Positions 13,426-21,214 of a DNA stretch of 21,872 nucleotides are shown one piece after another. The notes under the pieces are model-generated. The model was not told where the DNA came from, did not search any database, and was given only the letters and a program-made list of their open reading frames with translations. Source of the DNA: Actinomycetota bacterium (lineage in GTDB: Bacteria; Actinomycetota; Actinomycetes; S36-B12; UBA5976); NCBI GenBank assembly GCA_016870945.1, contig VGAH01000007.1:1-21872 (forward strand), read 5' to 3'. Each line of letters begins with the position of its first letter. The first letter of the stretch is position 1. Made by a program: the position numbers and the translations under genes.

Positions 13426-14295
13426 TTGGTAACCACTTTGGCGGCCCACAAACCCATTTATCAAGGCAAAGTTCGCGACGTCTATGACTTTGGTGAAGAC
13501 AAACTTTTGTTGATCACAACTGACCGAGTGTCGGCGTTCGATTGGGTTTTGCCAACTGAGATACCTGACAAGGGCAAGGTATTAACACAGTTAAGCATCT
13601 GGTGGTTTGAAAATCTCGCTGACCTCGTCCCGAACCATCTTCTTGACGAAGAAGTTCCCAGTGAAGTTTCGGGTCGAGCAATGGTCGTTAAGAAGTTAAG
13701 AATGTTGCCGGTAGAAGCCGTAGTTCGTGGGTTTCTCACGGGCTCAGGTCTACTTGATTATCAACGTAATGGTTCGGTAAGTGGCCACCGTCTGCCTGGC
13801 GGCCTATACGACGGTGATCGATTGCCTGAGCCGATATTTACCCCTGCAACCAAAGCACCTAAAGGTGAGCACGACGTGACGATTGATTTAGACGAGACTG
13901 CCCGAAGAATTGGTGAAGCACAAGCTAAAGAACTCGCTGATTTATCTATCGCCATTTATCAGCGTGCGAATGAAATTTGTAAAGAAGTTGGTTTCGTGGT
14001 CGCTGATACCAAGTTTGAATTTGGCACTGACCCCTTGACGGGTAGTCAGCTGGTGCTAGGTGATGAGGTTCTTACCCCCGACTCGTCTCGCTATTGGTCG
14101 ATTGCTCAGACTCAAACGGCGGGCCGACCCGAACCATTTGACAAACAACTCGTGCGCGATTGGCTGCTTTCGCCAGACTCAGGTTGGGACAAGAACTCGA
14201 ATCTGGCACCCCCACCGTTGCCGACCGAAGTAGTTGAGAAAACTCGAGAGCGCTATCTCGAGGTCTACCGTCGTCTAACTGGTAAGGATCTGTAA
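13426..14295 (+). CDS. purC: SAICAR synthetase (phosphoribosylaminoimidazole-succinocarboxamide synthase)
   Basis: PurC condenses CAIR with aspartate using ATP to give SAICAR. The 289-residue product starts with the nucleotide-binding hairpin YQGKVRDVYDFGEDKLLLITTDRVSAFD (12-39). It has the two family signatures LPVEAVVRGFLTGSG (94-108) and DEVLTPDSSRYW (213-224). The C-terminal extension of about 50 residues is typical of the longer bacterial/yeast-like PurC. The start is TTG at 13426, five bases after the purB stop, with no clear ribosome site or -10 box, so translation probably depends on purB. A TTG at 13438 is a possible alternative start. The TAA overlaps the galE ATG (TAATG). Confidence 0.96.
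   Translation: MVTTLAAHKPIYQGKVRDVYDFGEDKLLLITTDRVSAFDWVLPTEIPDKGKVLTQLSIWWFENLADLVPNHLLDEEVPSEVSGRAMVVKKLRMLPVEAVVRGFLTGSGLLDYQRNGSVSGHRLPGGLYDGDRLPEPIFTPATKAPKGEHDVTIDLDETARRIGEAQAKELADLSIAIYQRANEICKEVGFVVADTKFEFGTDPLTGSQLVLGDEVLTPDSSRYWSIAQTQTAGRPEPFDKQLVRDWLLSPDSGWDKNSNLAPPPLPTEVVEKTRERYLEVYRRLTGKDL
14284..14288 (+). promoter_or_regulatory. Ribosome-binding site AAGGA of galE
   Basis: AAGGA lies within the last codons of purC, six bases before the galE ATG. It is one of the few good Shine-Dalgarno sequences in the window and fixes the galE start at the TAATG junction. Confidence 0.6.
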
Positions 14296-15260
14296 TGGCT
14301 TGGCTCATTACCGGTGGGGCTGGGTATATCGGCTCACATGTAGTTAGCGACTTTCAAGGTGCAGGCCTAAGTGTGGTTGTGCTTGATGATCTTTCGTCAG
14401 GGCTAGCTAAACGGGTGCCAAAAGATGTTCCGTTGGTGAAACTCGATATTCGAAATACCGATGAGGTCGCAAAGGTGATGCGTGAGAACTCAATTCAAGG
14501 CGTCGTTCACTTGGCGGCGAAGAAGGCCGTTGGTGAATCCGTTGAGCAGCCACTTATGTATTACGACCAAAACGTCGGCGGGGTCATTTCTTTATTGACC
14601 GCCATGGCCGAGGCAAATGTTTATAACTTGGTTTATTCGTCGAGTGCGGCTGTTTACGGTTCACCCGGGGTAGCGCACGTGAACGAGGCGTCACCGAATC
14701 GGCCTGAGTCCCCTTATGGCGAGACCAAGTTGATCGGTGAGTGGCTGATCAAGGCGCAAGCTGCTGCCACTGAATTGAAGGCAGTAAGTCTTCGTTATTT
14801 CAACGTGGTTGGCGCGGGTGATGAGACTCTTGGTGATACCAGTGTTAATAACTTGGTACCTCTTATTTTTTCAGCATTAGAGAATGCGAGCGCCCCCAAA
14901 GTCTTTGGCGATGACTACCCAACAGCAGATGGCACTTGTATTCGTGACTACATCGACGTTCGCGATTTGTCAGGAGCGCACGTGAGGGCGATGCAATGGC
15001 TTGAAAATTCAGCTACTGATTACGAGGTTTTCAATGTCGGTCGTGGCGTTGGGGTAAGCGTGAAAGAAATGATGCAAGTCGCTCGAAAGGCGACGAATAT
15101 CGAATTCGAATATGAGGTCGTGGGCCGTCGCCCCGGTGATCCGGCTCAACTTGTTGGGCAAGTAGAGAACGCGCATCGTGATTTGAAGTGGCAGGCAAAG
15201 TTCGGGGTTGACGAGATGGTCACCTCTGCCTGGCAAGCATGGCGAGCCGCTCATGACTGA
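14295..15260 (+). CDS. galE: UDP-glucose 4-epimerase
   Basis: This NAD-dependent extended short-chain dehydrogenase is predicted to interconvert UDP-glucose and UDP-galactose. That supplies galactose for cell-wall glycans or feeds Leloir catabolism. Of 321 residues, the Rossmann motif GGAGYIG is at 7-13, the catalytic Ser lies in YSSSAAVYG (Ser 115-117), and the YxxxK pair is Tyr141/Lys145. GalE-specific LRYFNVVGA and YPTADGTCIRDYIDVRDL follow, which distinguish it from generic epimerases. The start overlaps the purC stop by one base and the end overlaps purS by eight, so it is co-translated within the purine operon although it has no purine role. Specificity for UDP-GlcNAc or a related sugar cannot be excluded. 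Confidence 0.92.
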   Translation: MAWLITGGAGYIGSHVVSDFQGAGLSVVVLDDLSSGLAKRVPKDVPLVKLDIRNTDEVAKVMRENSIQGVVHLAAKKAVGESVEQPLMYYDQNVGGVISLLTAMAEANVYNLVYSSSAAVYGSPGVAHVNEASPNRPESPYGETKLIGEWLIKAQAAATELKAVSLRYFNVVGAGDETLGDTSVNNLVPLIFSALENASAPKVFGDDYPTADGTCIRDYIDVRDLSGAHVRAMQWLENSATDYEVFNVGRGVGVSVKEMMQVARKATNIEFEYEVVGRRPGDPAQLVGQVENAHRDLKWQAKFGVDEMVTSAWQAWRAAHD

Positions 15261-15552
15261 GCGCGTCACCGTGCAGGTGTGGCTCAAAGAGGCAGTGCTA
15301 GACCCGCAAGGGCAGGCTGTTCAAAAAGCGCTTACTCGTGAAGGCCTGCCGGGGGTCAAATCAGTTCGTCAGGGCAAGGCGTTCTTCATCGAATTTGAAG
15401 ACGAGAGCGGCAAAAGCCAAGAGGATCTCAATCAGTTGATCGAAAAGTTAGCTCGCGACTTGCTTTCTAACCCGGTTATCGAAGATTTTCAGGTGATTTG
15501 GCCGAGTGAACCCGATGCACGAGTTATCGACTATCTAGAAGGTGATGCTTGA
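15253..15552 (+). CDS. purS: FGAM synthetase subunit PurS
   Basis: PurS is the small dimeric subunit that bridges PurQ and PurL in the three-part FGAM synthetase. It helps pass ammonia from glutamine to the synthetase site. The 99-residue product has the compact PurS pattern: VTVQVWLKEAVLDPQGQAVQKAL, then GVKSVRQGKAFFIEFE, then a helix ending in LARDLLSNPVIEDFQV. The ATG at 15253 gives the family's normal length. The frame is open further upstream to 15208, but that would lie fully within galE and add residues unlike PurS. It overlaps galE by eight bases and purQ by four. Confidence 0.95.
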   Translation: MTERVTVQVWLKEAVLDPQGQAVQKALTREGLPGVKSVRQGKAFFIEFEDESGKSQEDLNQLIEKLARDLLSNPVIEDFQVIWPSEPDARVIDYLEGDA

Positions 15553-16226
15553 CCCGCGTCGGTGTGGTTACCTTCCCAGGCAGCTTGGACGACGTGGACG
15601 CGGCTCGAGCCGTTAGCAAGGCGGGGGGTGAGCCCGTTTCTCTTTGGCATGACGATGCCGATATAAAAGCCGTCGATGCCGTGATTTTGCCCGGCGGGTT
15701 TTCGTTTGGCGACTATTTGCGCGCTGGTGCTATCGCGAGCCTTTCACCAGTAGTTGAAACAGTTGTCAAAGAAGCAGCTGCAGGGCTGCCAGTCTTAGGC
15801 ATATGTAATGGGTTTCAGATTTTGTGTGAAGTTGGTTTGTTACCAGGTGCGCTAACACGAAATGCCGGGTTGCGGTTCGTATGTCGTGATCAGCGGCTAA
15901 GAGTTGAAGATGTGAACAGCCCTTGGCTGCGTAACTACTACGTCGGGCAAGAGCTTGTTATTCCGGTCAAAAATGGTGAAGGCTGTTACCAAATTTCGAA
16001 AGATGAATTATCCGAGTTAGAAAGAAGCGGCATGGTGTTTTTGCGATATATCGAGGAGAACCCGAACGGGTCGCTGGCAGATGTCGCCGGCGTTCGCAAC
16101 GCTCAAGGCAATGTGCTCGGGCTAATGCCCCACCCAGAGCACGCGATAGATGTGTTGACGGGCCCGTCTACTGACGGGCTGGGCTTCTTTAGCAGCATTG
16201 TTGATTCCCTAGTTAAGGCAGGCTGA
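15549..16226 (+). CDS. purQ: FGAM synthetase subunit PurQ (glutaminase)
   Basis: PurQ is the class I glutamine amidotransferase subunit that makes ammonia for FGAM formation. The 225-residue product carries the full triad: nucleophile Cys86 in GICNGFQ, and His195 and Glu197 in PHPEHA. It also has the GGFSFGDYLRAGA oxyanion/glutamine region. The start is TTG, overlapping the purS stop as TTGA. AAGG at 15539-15542 lies six bases upstream as ribosome site. purL follows eleven bases after the stop. Length is normal for PurS/PurQ/PurL systems. Confidence 0.97.
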   Translation: MTRVGVVTFPGSLDDVDAARAVSKAGGEPVSLWHDDADIKAVDAVILPGGFSFGDYLRAGAIASLSPVVETVVKEAAAGLPVLGICNGFQILCEVGLLPGALTRNAGLRFVCRDQRLRVEDVNSPWLRNYYVGQELVIPVKNGEGCYQISKDELSELERSGMVFLRYIEENPNGSLADVAGVRNAQGNVLGLMPHPEHAIDVLTGPSTDGLGFFSSIVDSLVKAG

Positions 16227-16237
16227 ACGAGCTGGTC

Positions 16238-18499
16238 TTGAAATTCGACACCGTCGCTGATGCTCTGCGCAACTCGAATACCCCACAACCTTTTTCTGAG
16301 CTTGGTTTAAAGCCAGACGAGTACGAACGAATCAAATCGATCCTGGGTAGGCGCCCCACGAGCGCCGAACTGGCCATGTACAGCGTCATGTGGTCGGAAC
16401 ACTGTTCGTACAAAAGTAGCAAGGTTCATTTACGTAAGTTCGGTGAAATCAAGACTTCGAAAAATGTCCTCGCAGGAATTGGCGAAAATGCTGGTGTCAT
16501 AGATATTGGTGACGGCTGGGCGGCGACTTTCAAGGTCGAATCGCATAACCACCCGTCCTACATAGAGCCGTATCAAGGTGCTGCTACTGGTGTCGGCGGA
16601 ATAGTTCGAGACATCGTCGCTATGGGTGCTCGCCCTGTGGCGGTGATGGATTCGCTGCGATTTGGCCCGCCTGATTCTGCGGATGTTCAGCGGGTAATTA
16701 GTGGGGTGGTAGCTGGCATCGGTGGTTACGGAAACTGCCTAGGGCTGCCAAACATTGGTGGCGAAACAAAAATTCATGCCAGCTATGAGAAGAACCCGTT
16801 AGTTAACGCGTTATGTGTAGGCGTCATGCGTCATGAGGATGTGCATTTTTCTAAAGCAACTGGCGAAGGCAACCTCGTTGTTCTCTACGGCGCAAGTACT
16901 GGTGGCGACGGTATTGGTGGGGTATCGATTCTGGCTTCGGAGGTTTTTGATGAAACTAAGTCGGCTAAAAGGCCAAGTGTTCAAGTGGGTGACCCGTTTA
17001 CTGAAAAGTTACTCATAGAAGCCACGATGGAGATGTTTGCCAGCGGCTTAGTCGAGGGAATTCAAGACTTAGGCGGTGCTGGGCTGTCTTGCGCAACCAG
17101 CGAATTAGCGAGCAACGGTGGGGCTGGCATGAGAGTTCGCCTCGAAGAAGTACCCCTTCGAGACAGCGATTTGTCAGTCGAAGAGATCTTGATGAGTGAG
17201 TCTCAAGAACGTATGTGCGCGATTGTTCGTCCAGAAAATCTCGAGCAAGTGATGAAGGTTTGCGAAAAATGGGGCCTGAAAGCATCGGTAATCGGCGAGA
17301 TCACGGGTGAAAAGAACTTGGTAATTACCTGGAACTACCAAGAGATCGTCAATGTGCCACCTCGAACCGTGGCCCACGAAGGGCCTGAGTATCAAAGGCC
17401 ATTTGTCATGCCGATTAGCAATTCGAAGGGCCACACCCCGTGCACCGGGGCTGATTTTGGTCTTAAGTCTGAAAATTTGAAAGAGGCAATTCTTCGGGTT
17501 ATGTCCGGCACCGAGGTTGCGGACTTTTCTGCGATAACCGATCAGTACGACAGGTACGTACGGGGTCAGACGGTACTTAGCGCAAATGCTGACGCGGGCC
17601 TTGTTCGAGTAAGCGACGACTCGACTAAAGGTTTGGCCGTTTCGCTCGACGGAAACGGTCGAATCTGTGCGATCGATGCTGACTTAGGCACTCAGTGGTC
17701 GGTCTTAGAGGCCTGTCGCAACGTCGCTGCAGTTGGTGCGATACCTCAGGCGCTGACGAACTGTCTGAACTTCGGCTCTCCGGAAGATCCAGAAGTTATG
17801 GGTCAGTTTGTGGCTGCGACCAACGGTCTTGCGACGGCGGCGACTGCGCTCGATTTGCCCGTGACGGGTGGCAACGTCAGCTTCTACAACCAGACAGGTG
17901 AGACAGCAATTGTGCCGACCCCAGTAATTGGGGCCCTTGGTGTGATCGATGACGTTCATCAGCACGCAAGTAGCGAGCACCTAGACGTGGGTGACGTGAT
18001 TTACGTAGTCGGTGAACTCTTAGAAGATCTTTCGGGCTCGCTTCTTTTAGAAACCATGGGGTTAAGCGAGAGCACCATGTCATTGCCTGAGATCAGTTAC
18101 GAAAATGAGGCGCGACTCATCACCGTGTTACCCGCTCTTATCAGTGAAGGGTTGATTCGGGCGACGCACGATATTTCTGATGGTGGCTTGGTGACTGCAC
18201 TTGTTGAAATGGTGCGTGGGCACAGATCTCAGGCTTTAAGTGTTGTGCCCGATGACGACGTAGAACCATTTGTGTGGGCCTTTGCAGAGTTTGGCGGCAG
18301 AGTGGTGTGTGTTGTTAAAGGGCAATCAGTGGCACGTTTTGAAAAAGTCGCAGACGAGAGAAAACTCACTTATCGTCGAATTGGTGACGTTATTTCTTCA
18401 AATTATGCAGAGCAAGCCTTAGAAATCAGAGGTTTTTGCCAATTTACTCATGAAGAATTAATTATTGCGTTTCAAAAGGGCATGTTGCTTAAGCACTAG
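16238..18499 (+). CDS. purL: FGAM synthetase subunit PurL (small type)
   Basis: PurL turns FGAR plus ATP and ammonia into FGAM (fourth step). At 753 residues it is the small form that needs separate PurS and PurQ, not the 1,300-residue fused form. Near the N-terminus is the signature YSVMWSEHCSYKSSK with catalytic His55, then the nucleotide-binding ESHNHPS and YQGAATGVGGIVRD. The second half repeats the PurM-like fold with LTNCLNFGSPEDPEVMGQF, VTGGNVSFYNQT and HDISDGGL. The TTG start gives an N-terminus about the length expected. There is no ribosome site or -10 box, so expression most likely follows purQ. The downstream neighbour is the lipoprotein gene with its own promoter. Confidence 0.97.
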   Translation: MKFDTVADALRNSNTPQPFSELGLKPDEYERIKSILGRRPTSAELAMYSVMWSEHCSYKSSKVHLRKFGEIKTSKNVLAGIGENAGVIDIGDGWAATFKVESHNHPSYIEPYQGAATGVGGIVRDIVAMGARPVAVMDSLRFGPPDSADVQRVISGVVAGIGGYGNCLGLPNIGGETKIHASYEKNPLVNALCVGVMRHEDVHFSKATGEGNLVVLYGASTGGDGIGGVSILASEVFDETKSAKRPSVQVGDPFTEKLLIEATMEMFASGLVEGIQDLGGAGLSCATSELASNGGAGMRVRLEEVPLRDSDLSVEEILMSESQERMCAIVRPENLEQVMKVCEKWGLKASVIGEITGEKNLVITWNYQEIVNVPPRTVAHEGPEYQRPFVMPISNSKGHTPCTGADFGLKSENLKEAILRVMSGTEVADFSAITDQYDRYVRGQTVLSANADAGLVRVSDDSTKGLAVSLDGNGRICAIDADLGTQWSVLEACRNVAAVGAIPQALTNCLNFGSPEDPEVMGQFVAATNGLATAATALDLPVTGGNVSFYNQTGETAIVPTPVIGALGVIDDVHQHASSEHLDVGDVIYVVGELLEDLSGSLLLETMGLSESTMSLPEISYENEARLITVLPALISEGLIRATHDISDGGLVTALVEMVRGHRSQALSVVPDDDVEPFVWAFAEFGGRVVCVVKGQSVARFEKVADERKLTYRRIGDVISSNYAEQALEIRGFCQFTHEELIIAFQKGMLLKH

Positions 18500-18502
18500 T
18501 CT
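18497..18502 (+). promoter_or_regulatory. -10 element TAGTCT before the solute-binding lipoprotein gene
   Basis: TAGTCT overlaps the purL stop codon and ends eight bases before the ATG at 18511, with no Shine-Dalgarno sequence in between. The spacing is one base longer than at purA, still within the range for a leaderless or near-leaderless mRNA. Confidence 0.45.
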
Positions 18503-18510
18503 CTTTAGTC

Positions 18511-19734
18511 ATGCGAGCAAGCCGGTCAAAACCACATTCGTTATCAAGGGTCGCAGTGCTGATTGCTGGCTTGGGCTTAGTTCTGGCGTCGTGTGGTCAA
18601 GCAGATACTGCGAGTGACCAAGAACTTGCTACCAGCCCAGACACGGCTTTTGCTTGGCCAGGCCCGCTGAGTGACACCGGTGGCACGTTAACGATTGCAG
18701 CACCCCCTGGTTATGCCGAACGTGGGGCTACCAAGCCACAAGTTAATTGGGTAACCCCTTTTGAAGAAGCAACTGGTTGCAAAGTAAACGTCGTGACTTT
18801 CAGTCGTGCTGAGCAAGGGATTCAATTCATCAAAGACGGCGGCTACGACGTAATCGGTGTACCAAGCGAGGCGACCGGCAAATTGGTCGCGAGTGGGTCG
18901 ATGCAACCAATAAACACCGACTTGCTAACGCACTACGCCGAGATCGTGCCTGCACTAAAGAAAGCGCCTTGGAACACGTTTGATTCAGTTACTTACGGTG
19001 TTTCTGACGGCCGAGGGGCCAACTTGCTGCAGTATCACTCGAAAGTATTCAAAACCCCGCCTAAGTCTTGGTCGGTGCTCTGGGATCCTCAAACCCAGTA
19101 CGCAGGCCGAATTTCAATTTTGGACACCCCCATGCACTTTGCTGATGCAGCCGTCTATTTGATGAAGTCCAACCCCGAACTTGGCATTACCGACCCGTAC
19201 GCCTTGGATGCTGATCAGTTCGCTTTCGTAAGAGATTTAGTGCTTCAGCAAAAAACCGCTGTGGGTGAGTACTGGGCTGATTACGCAGCGCAGTTAGAAC
19301 AGTTCAAGCAGAAGAACATGGTGGTAGGCGACGGCTGGCAAGTAACCCAAAACCTGGCAAGAGCGAGAGACATTCCAGTAGCCGTAACAAAGCCCGATGA
19401 GGGGACTACCGGTTGGTCACTTACTTGGATGATCCCTGCCACTGCCGCATCGCCTAATTGCGCCTACAAATGGATCGATTGGGTGCTCACACCAGAAACC
19501 AATGCGCAGTTGGCCGAATGGGTGGGTCAGGCGCCAGCAAACCTAAACGCGTGCATTCTCACTGACGACCCAGCGCACTGCCAGACCTATAAAGCGCGCG
19601 ACGCATCTTTTTGGAAAGACGTCTACGTGTGGCGCACCCCAGACAGCGCGTGCCTGGACGGGCGAACCGAAGTTGAATGCGTCCCCTACGACGAATGGAA
19701 CAGAAATTGGTACGCATTGCGAGCCGCAGGGTAG
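18511..19734 (+). CDS. PotD-like ABC-transporter substrate-binding lipoprotein
   Basis: This is an extracellular solute-binding protein of the spermidine/putrescine-type (PotD) family. The 407-residue product has a lipoprotein signal peptide with lipobox LASC, Cys28 being the lipidated residue. A two-lobed periplasmic-binding fold follows: WVTPFEEATGCKVNVV, then GGYDVIGVPSEATGKL, then GWSLTWMIPATAASPNCAYKWIDWVLTPETNAQLAEWVG. The C-terminal tail (about 350-395) holds four Cys (NACIL, AHCQTY, SACLDG, VECVPY), probably two disulfides. It is an orphan: no permease or ATPase gene adjoins it. It lies between purL and purF with its own promoter-like box. The ligand could be a polyamine or another small cation or amine, and is not determined by the sequence. 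Confidence 0.86.
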   Translation: MRASRSKPHSLSRVAVLIAGLGLVLASCGQADTASDQELATSPDTAFAWPGPLSDTGGTLTIAAPPGYAERGATKPQVNWVTPFEEATGCKVNVVTFSRAEQGIQFIKDGGYDVIGVPSEATGKLVASGSMQPINTDLLTHYAEIVPALKKAPWNTFDSVTYGVSDGRGANLLQYHSKVFKTPPKSWSVLWDPQTQYAGRISILDTPMHFADAAVYLMKSNPELGITDPYALDADQFAFVRDLVLQQKTAVGEYWADYAAQLEQFKQKNMVVGDGWQVTQNLARARDIPVAVTKPDEGTTGWSLTWMIPATAASPNCAYKWIDWVLTPETNAQLAEWVGQAPANLNACILTDDPAHCQTYKARDASFWKDVYVWRTPDSACLDGRTEVECVPYDEWNRNWYALRAAG

Positions 19735-19747
19735 CGACCACCGCAAT

Positions 19748-19753
19748 TAACCT
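19748..19753 (+). promoter_or_regulatory. -10 element TAACCT of a leaderless purF promoter
   Basis: TAACCT is followed by six bases and the purF GTG at 19760, with no Shine-Dalgarno sequence. Its TAA is also an in-frame stop, so purF cannot start further upstream. Confidence 0.6.
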
Positions 19754-19759
19754 TTAGCA

Positions 19760-21214
19760 GTGCCAGCCCAAGACGCTTGTGGAGTTTTCGGGGTGTGGGC
19801 GCCCGGTGAACAAGTTTCGAAACTTTCGTATTTTGGTTTGTACGCACTTCAACATCGTGGGCAAGAATCCGCTGGCATAGCAGTCAGCGATGGCTCACGA
19901 ATTCTGGTTTACCGCGAGATGGGTCTGGTCGCACAGGTCTTCAATGAATCGACTCTTGAAAGTCTGCGAGGCCACATTGCTATAGGCCACACCCGCTACT
20001 CCACCACTGGCAATAGCAACTGGGAAAACGCTCAGCCAACGTTTCGCACTACCGCGTCAGGGCATATCGCCCTTGCACATAATGGAAATCTCGTAAACAC
20101 AGCCGAGCTGATCAAATCGATCAAGAACGATGCTGCCAACCGCGGTGAATTACTTTCATCCGACGACGAGATTATTCGTGCAGGGGTAAGTGATACCGAA
20201 GTCATAACGAGCCTGTTGGCGTCGTCACCTGATTTACCCATTGAAAGCATCGCATTAGAGATATTGCCAAAACTCGAGGGTGCGTTCTCGCTTGTATTCA
20301 TGGACGAACAAACTTTGTTCGCAGCCCGAGACCGACATGGCATTCGCCCGCTGGTGCTGGGACGGCTTGAAAGTGGCTGGGTGGTGGCTAGTGAGACAGC
20401 CGCCCTAGACATCATCGGTGCAAGTTACGTTCGAGAGGTCGACCCAGGTGAATTGATTGCAATCGATGAACACGGCTTGCGTAGTTCACGTTTTGCCAAG
20501 ACTTCACAGCGAACCTGCGTTTTCGAATATGTCTATTTGGCCCGGCCCGACACATTGATTAGCGGAAAGAATGTCAATGCTGCCAGGGTCGAGGTTGGTA
20601 AGACCTTGGCGCGAGAAGCACCAGCCTTAGCTGACTTGGTGATCCCTGTGCCTGAGTCGGGCACCCCTGCGGCCATTGGTTACGCAACCGAATCTGGCAT
20701 TCCGTTCGCGCAAGGTTTAGTCAAGAACTCTTACGTAGGGCGAACCTTTATCGAGCCCTCGCAATCAATTAGGCAAATAGGGATCCGACTTAAGTTGAAT
20801 CCTTTGCGCGAAATCATTGCGGGCAAGAGCCTGGTGGTGGTTGACGATTCAATCGTTCGCGGTAATACCCAACGGGCAATCGTGCGTATGCTGAGAGAAG
20901 CTGGTGCCACGCAGGTGCACGTGCGAATTGCTAGCCCACCCGTCCAATGGCCATGTTTTCTAGGTGTTGACTTTGCGACTAAGAGTCAGTTGATTGCCGC
21001 CGGGTTAGACATATCAGAGATCAAGCAGGCAATTGGTGCCGATTCTTTGGCGTACGTGTCTATGGAGGGGCTAGTTAGCTCGACGAACCTGCCCAAGCAA
21101 AAGCTATGTCGAGCATGTTTTGATGGTGATTACCCGGTCGACCCGCCTGAAGCGCTCATGCACGAAAGCCCATTACTCGAACTAGAGGTGTTGACCCCGG
21201 TTCATCATGAATGA
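19760..21214 (+). CDS. purF: Amidophosphoribosyltransferase (glutamine PRPP amidotransferase)
   Basis: PurF makes 5-phosphoribosylamine from PRPP and glutamine, the first committed and normally feedback-inhibited step. The 484-residue product begins with a six-residue propeptide, MPAQDA, before Cys7 of CGVFGVWAPGE. Cys7 is the N-terminal nucleophile exposed after processing. YFGLYALQHRGQESAGI and GHTRYSTTGN complete the glutaminase site. The PRPP motif is LVVVDDSIVRGNT. Cysteines in RTCVFEY, WPCFLGVDF and LCRACF match the [4Fe-4S] ligands of the Bacillus-type enzyme. The start is fixed by an in-frame TAA twelve bases upstream. The end overlaps purM by eight bases (ATGAATGA). Confidence 0.97.
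   Translation: MPAQDACGVFGVWAPGEQVSKLSYFGLYALQHRGQESAGIAVSDGSRILVYREMGLVAQVFNESTLESLRGHIAIGHTRYSTTGNSNWENAQPTFRTTASGHIALAHNGNLVNTAELIKSIKNDAANRGELLSSDDEIIRAGVSDTEVITSLLASSPDLPIESIALEILPKLEGAFSLVFMDEQTLFAARDRHGIRPLVLGRLESGWVVASETAALDIIGASYVREVDPGELIAIDEHGLRSSRFAKTSQRTCVFEYVYLARPDTLISGKNVNAARVEVGKTLAREAPALADLVIPVPESGTPAAIGYATESGIPFAQGLVKNSYVGRTFIEPSQSIRQIGIRLKLNPLREIIAGKSLVVVDDSIVRGNTQRAIVRMLREAGATQVHVRIASPPVQWPCFLGVDFATKSQLIAAGLDISEIKQAIGADSLAYVSMEGLVSSTNLPKQKLCRACFDGDYPVDPPEALMHESPLLELEVLTPVHHE

Noticed and set aside
15208..15252. Upstream extension of the purS frame
   Set aside because: It would lie wholly inside galE. The ATG at 15253 gives the standard PurS length and first strand.
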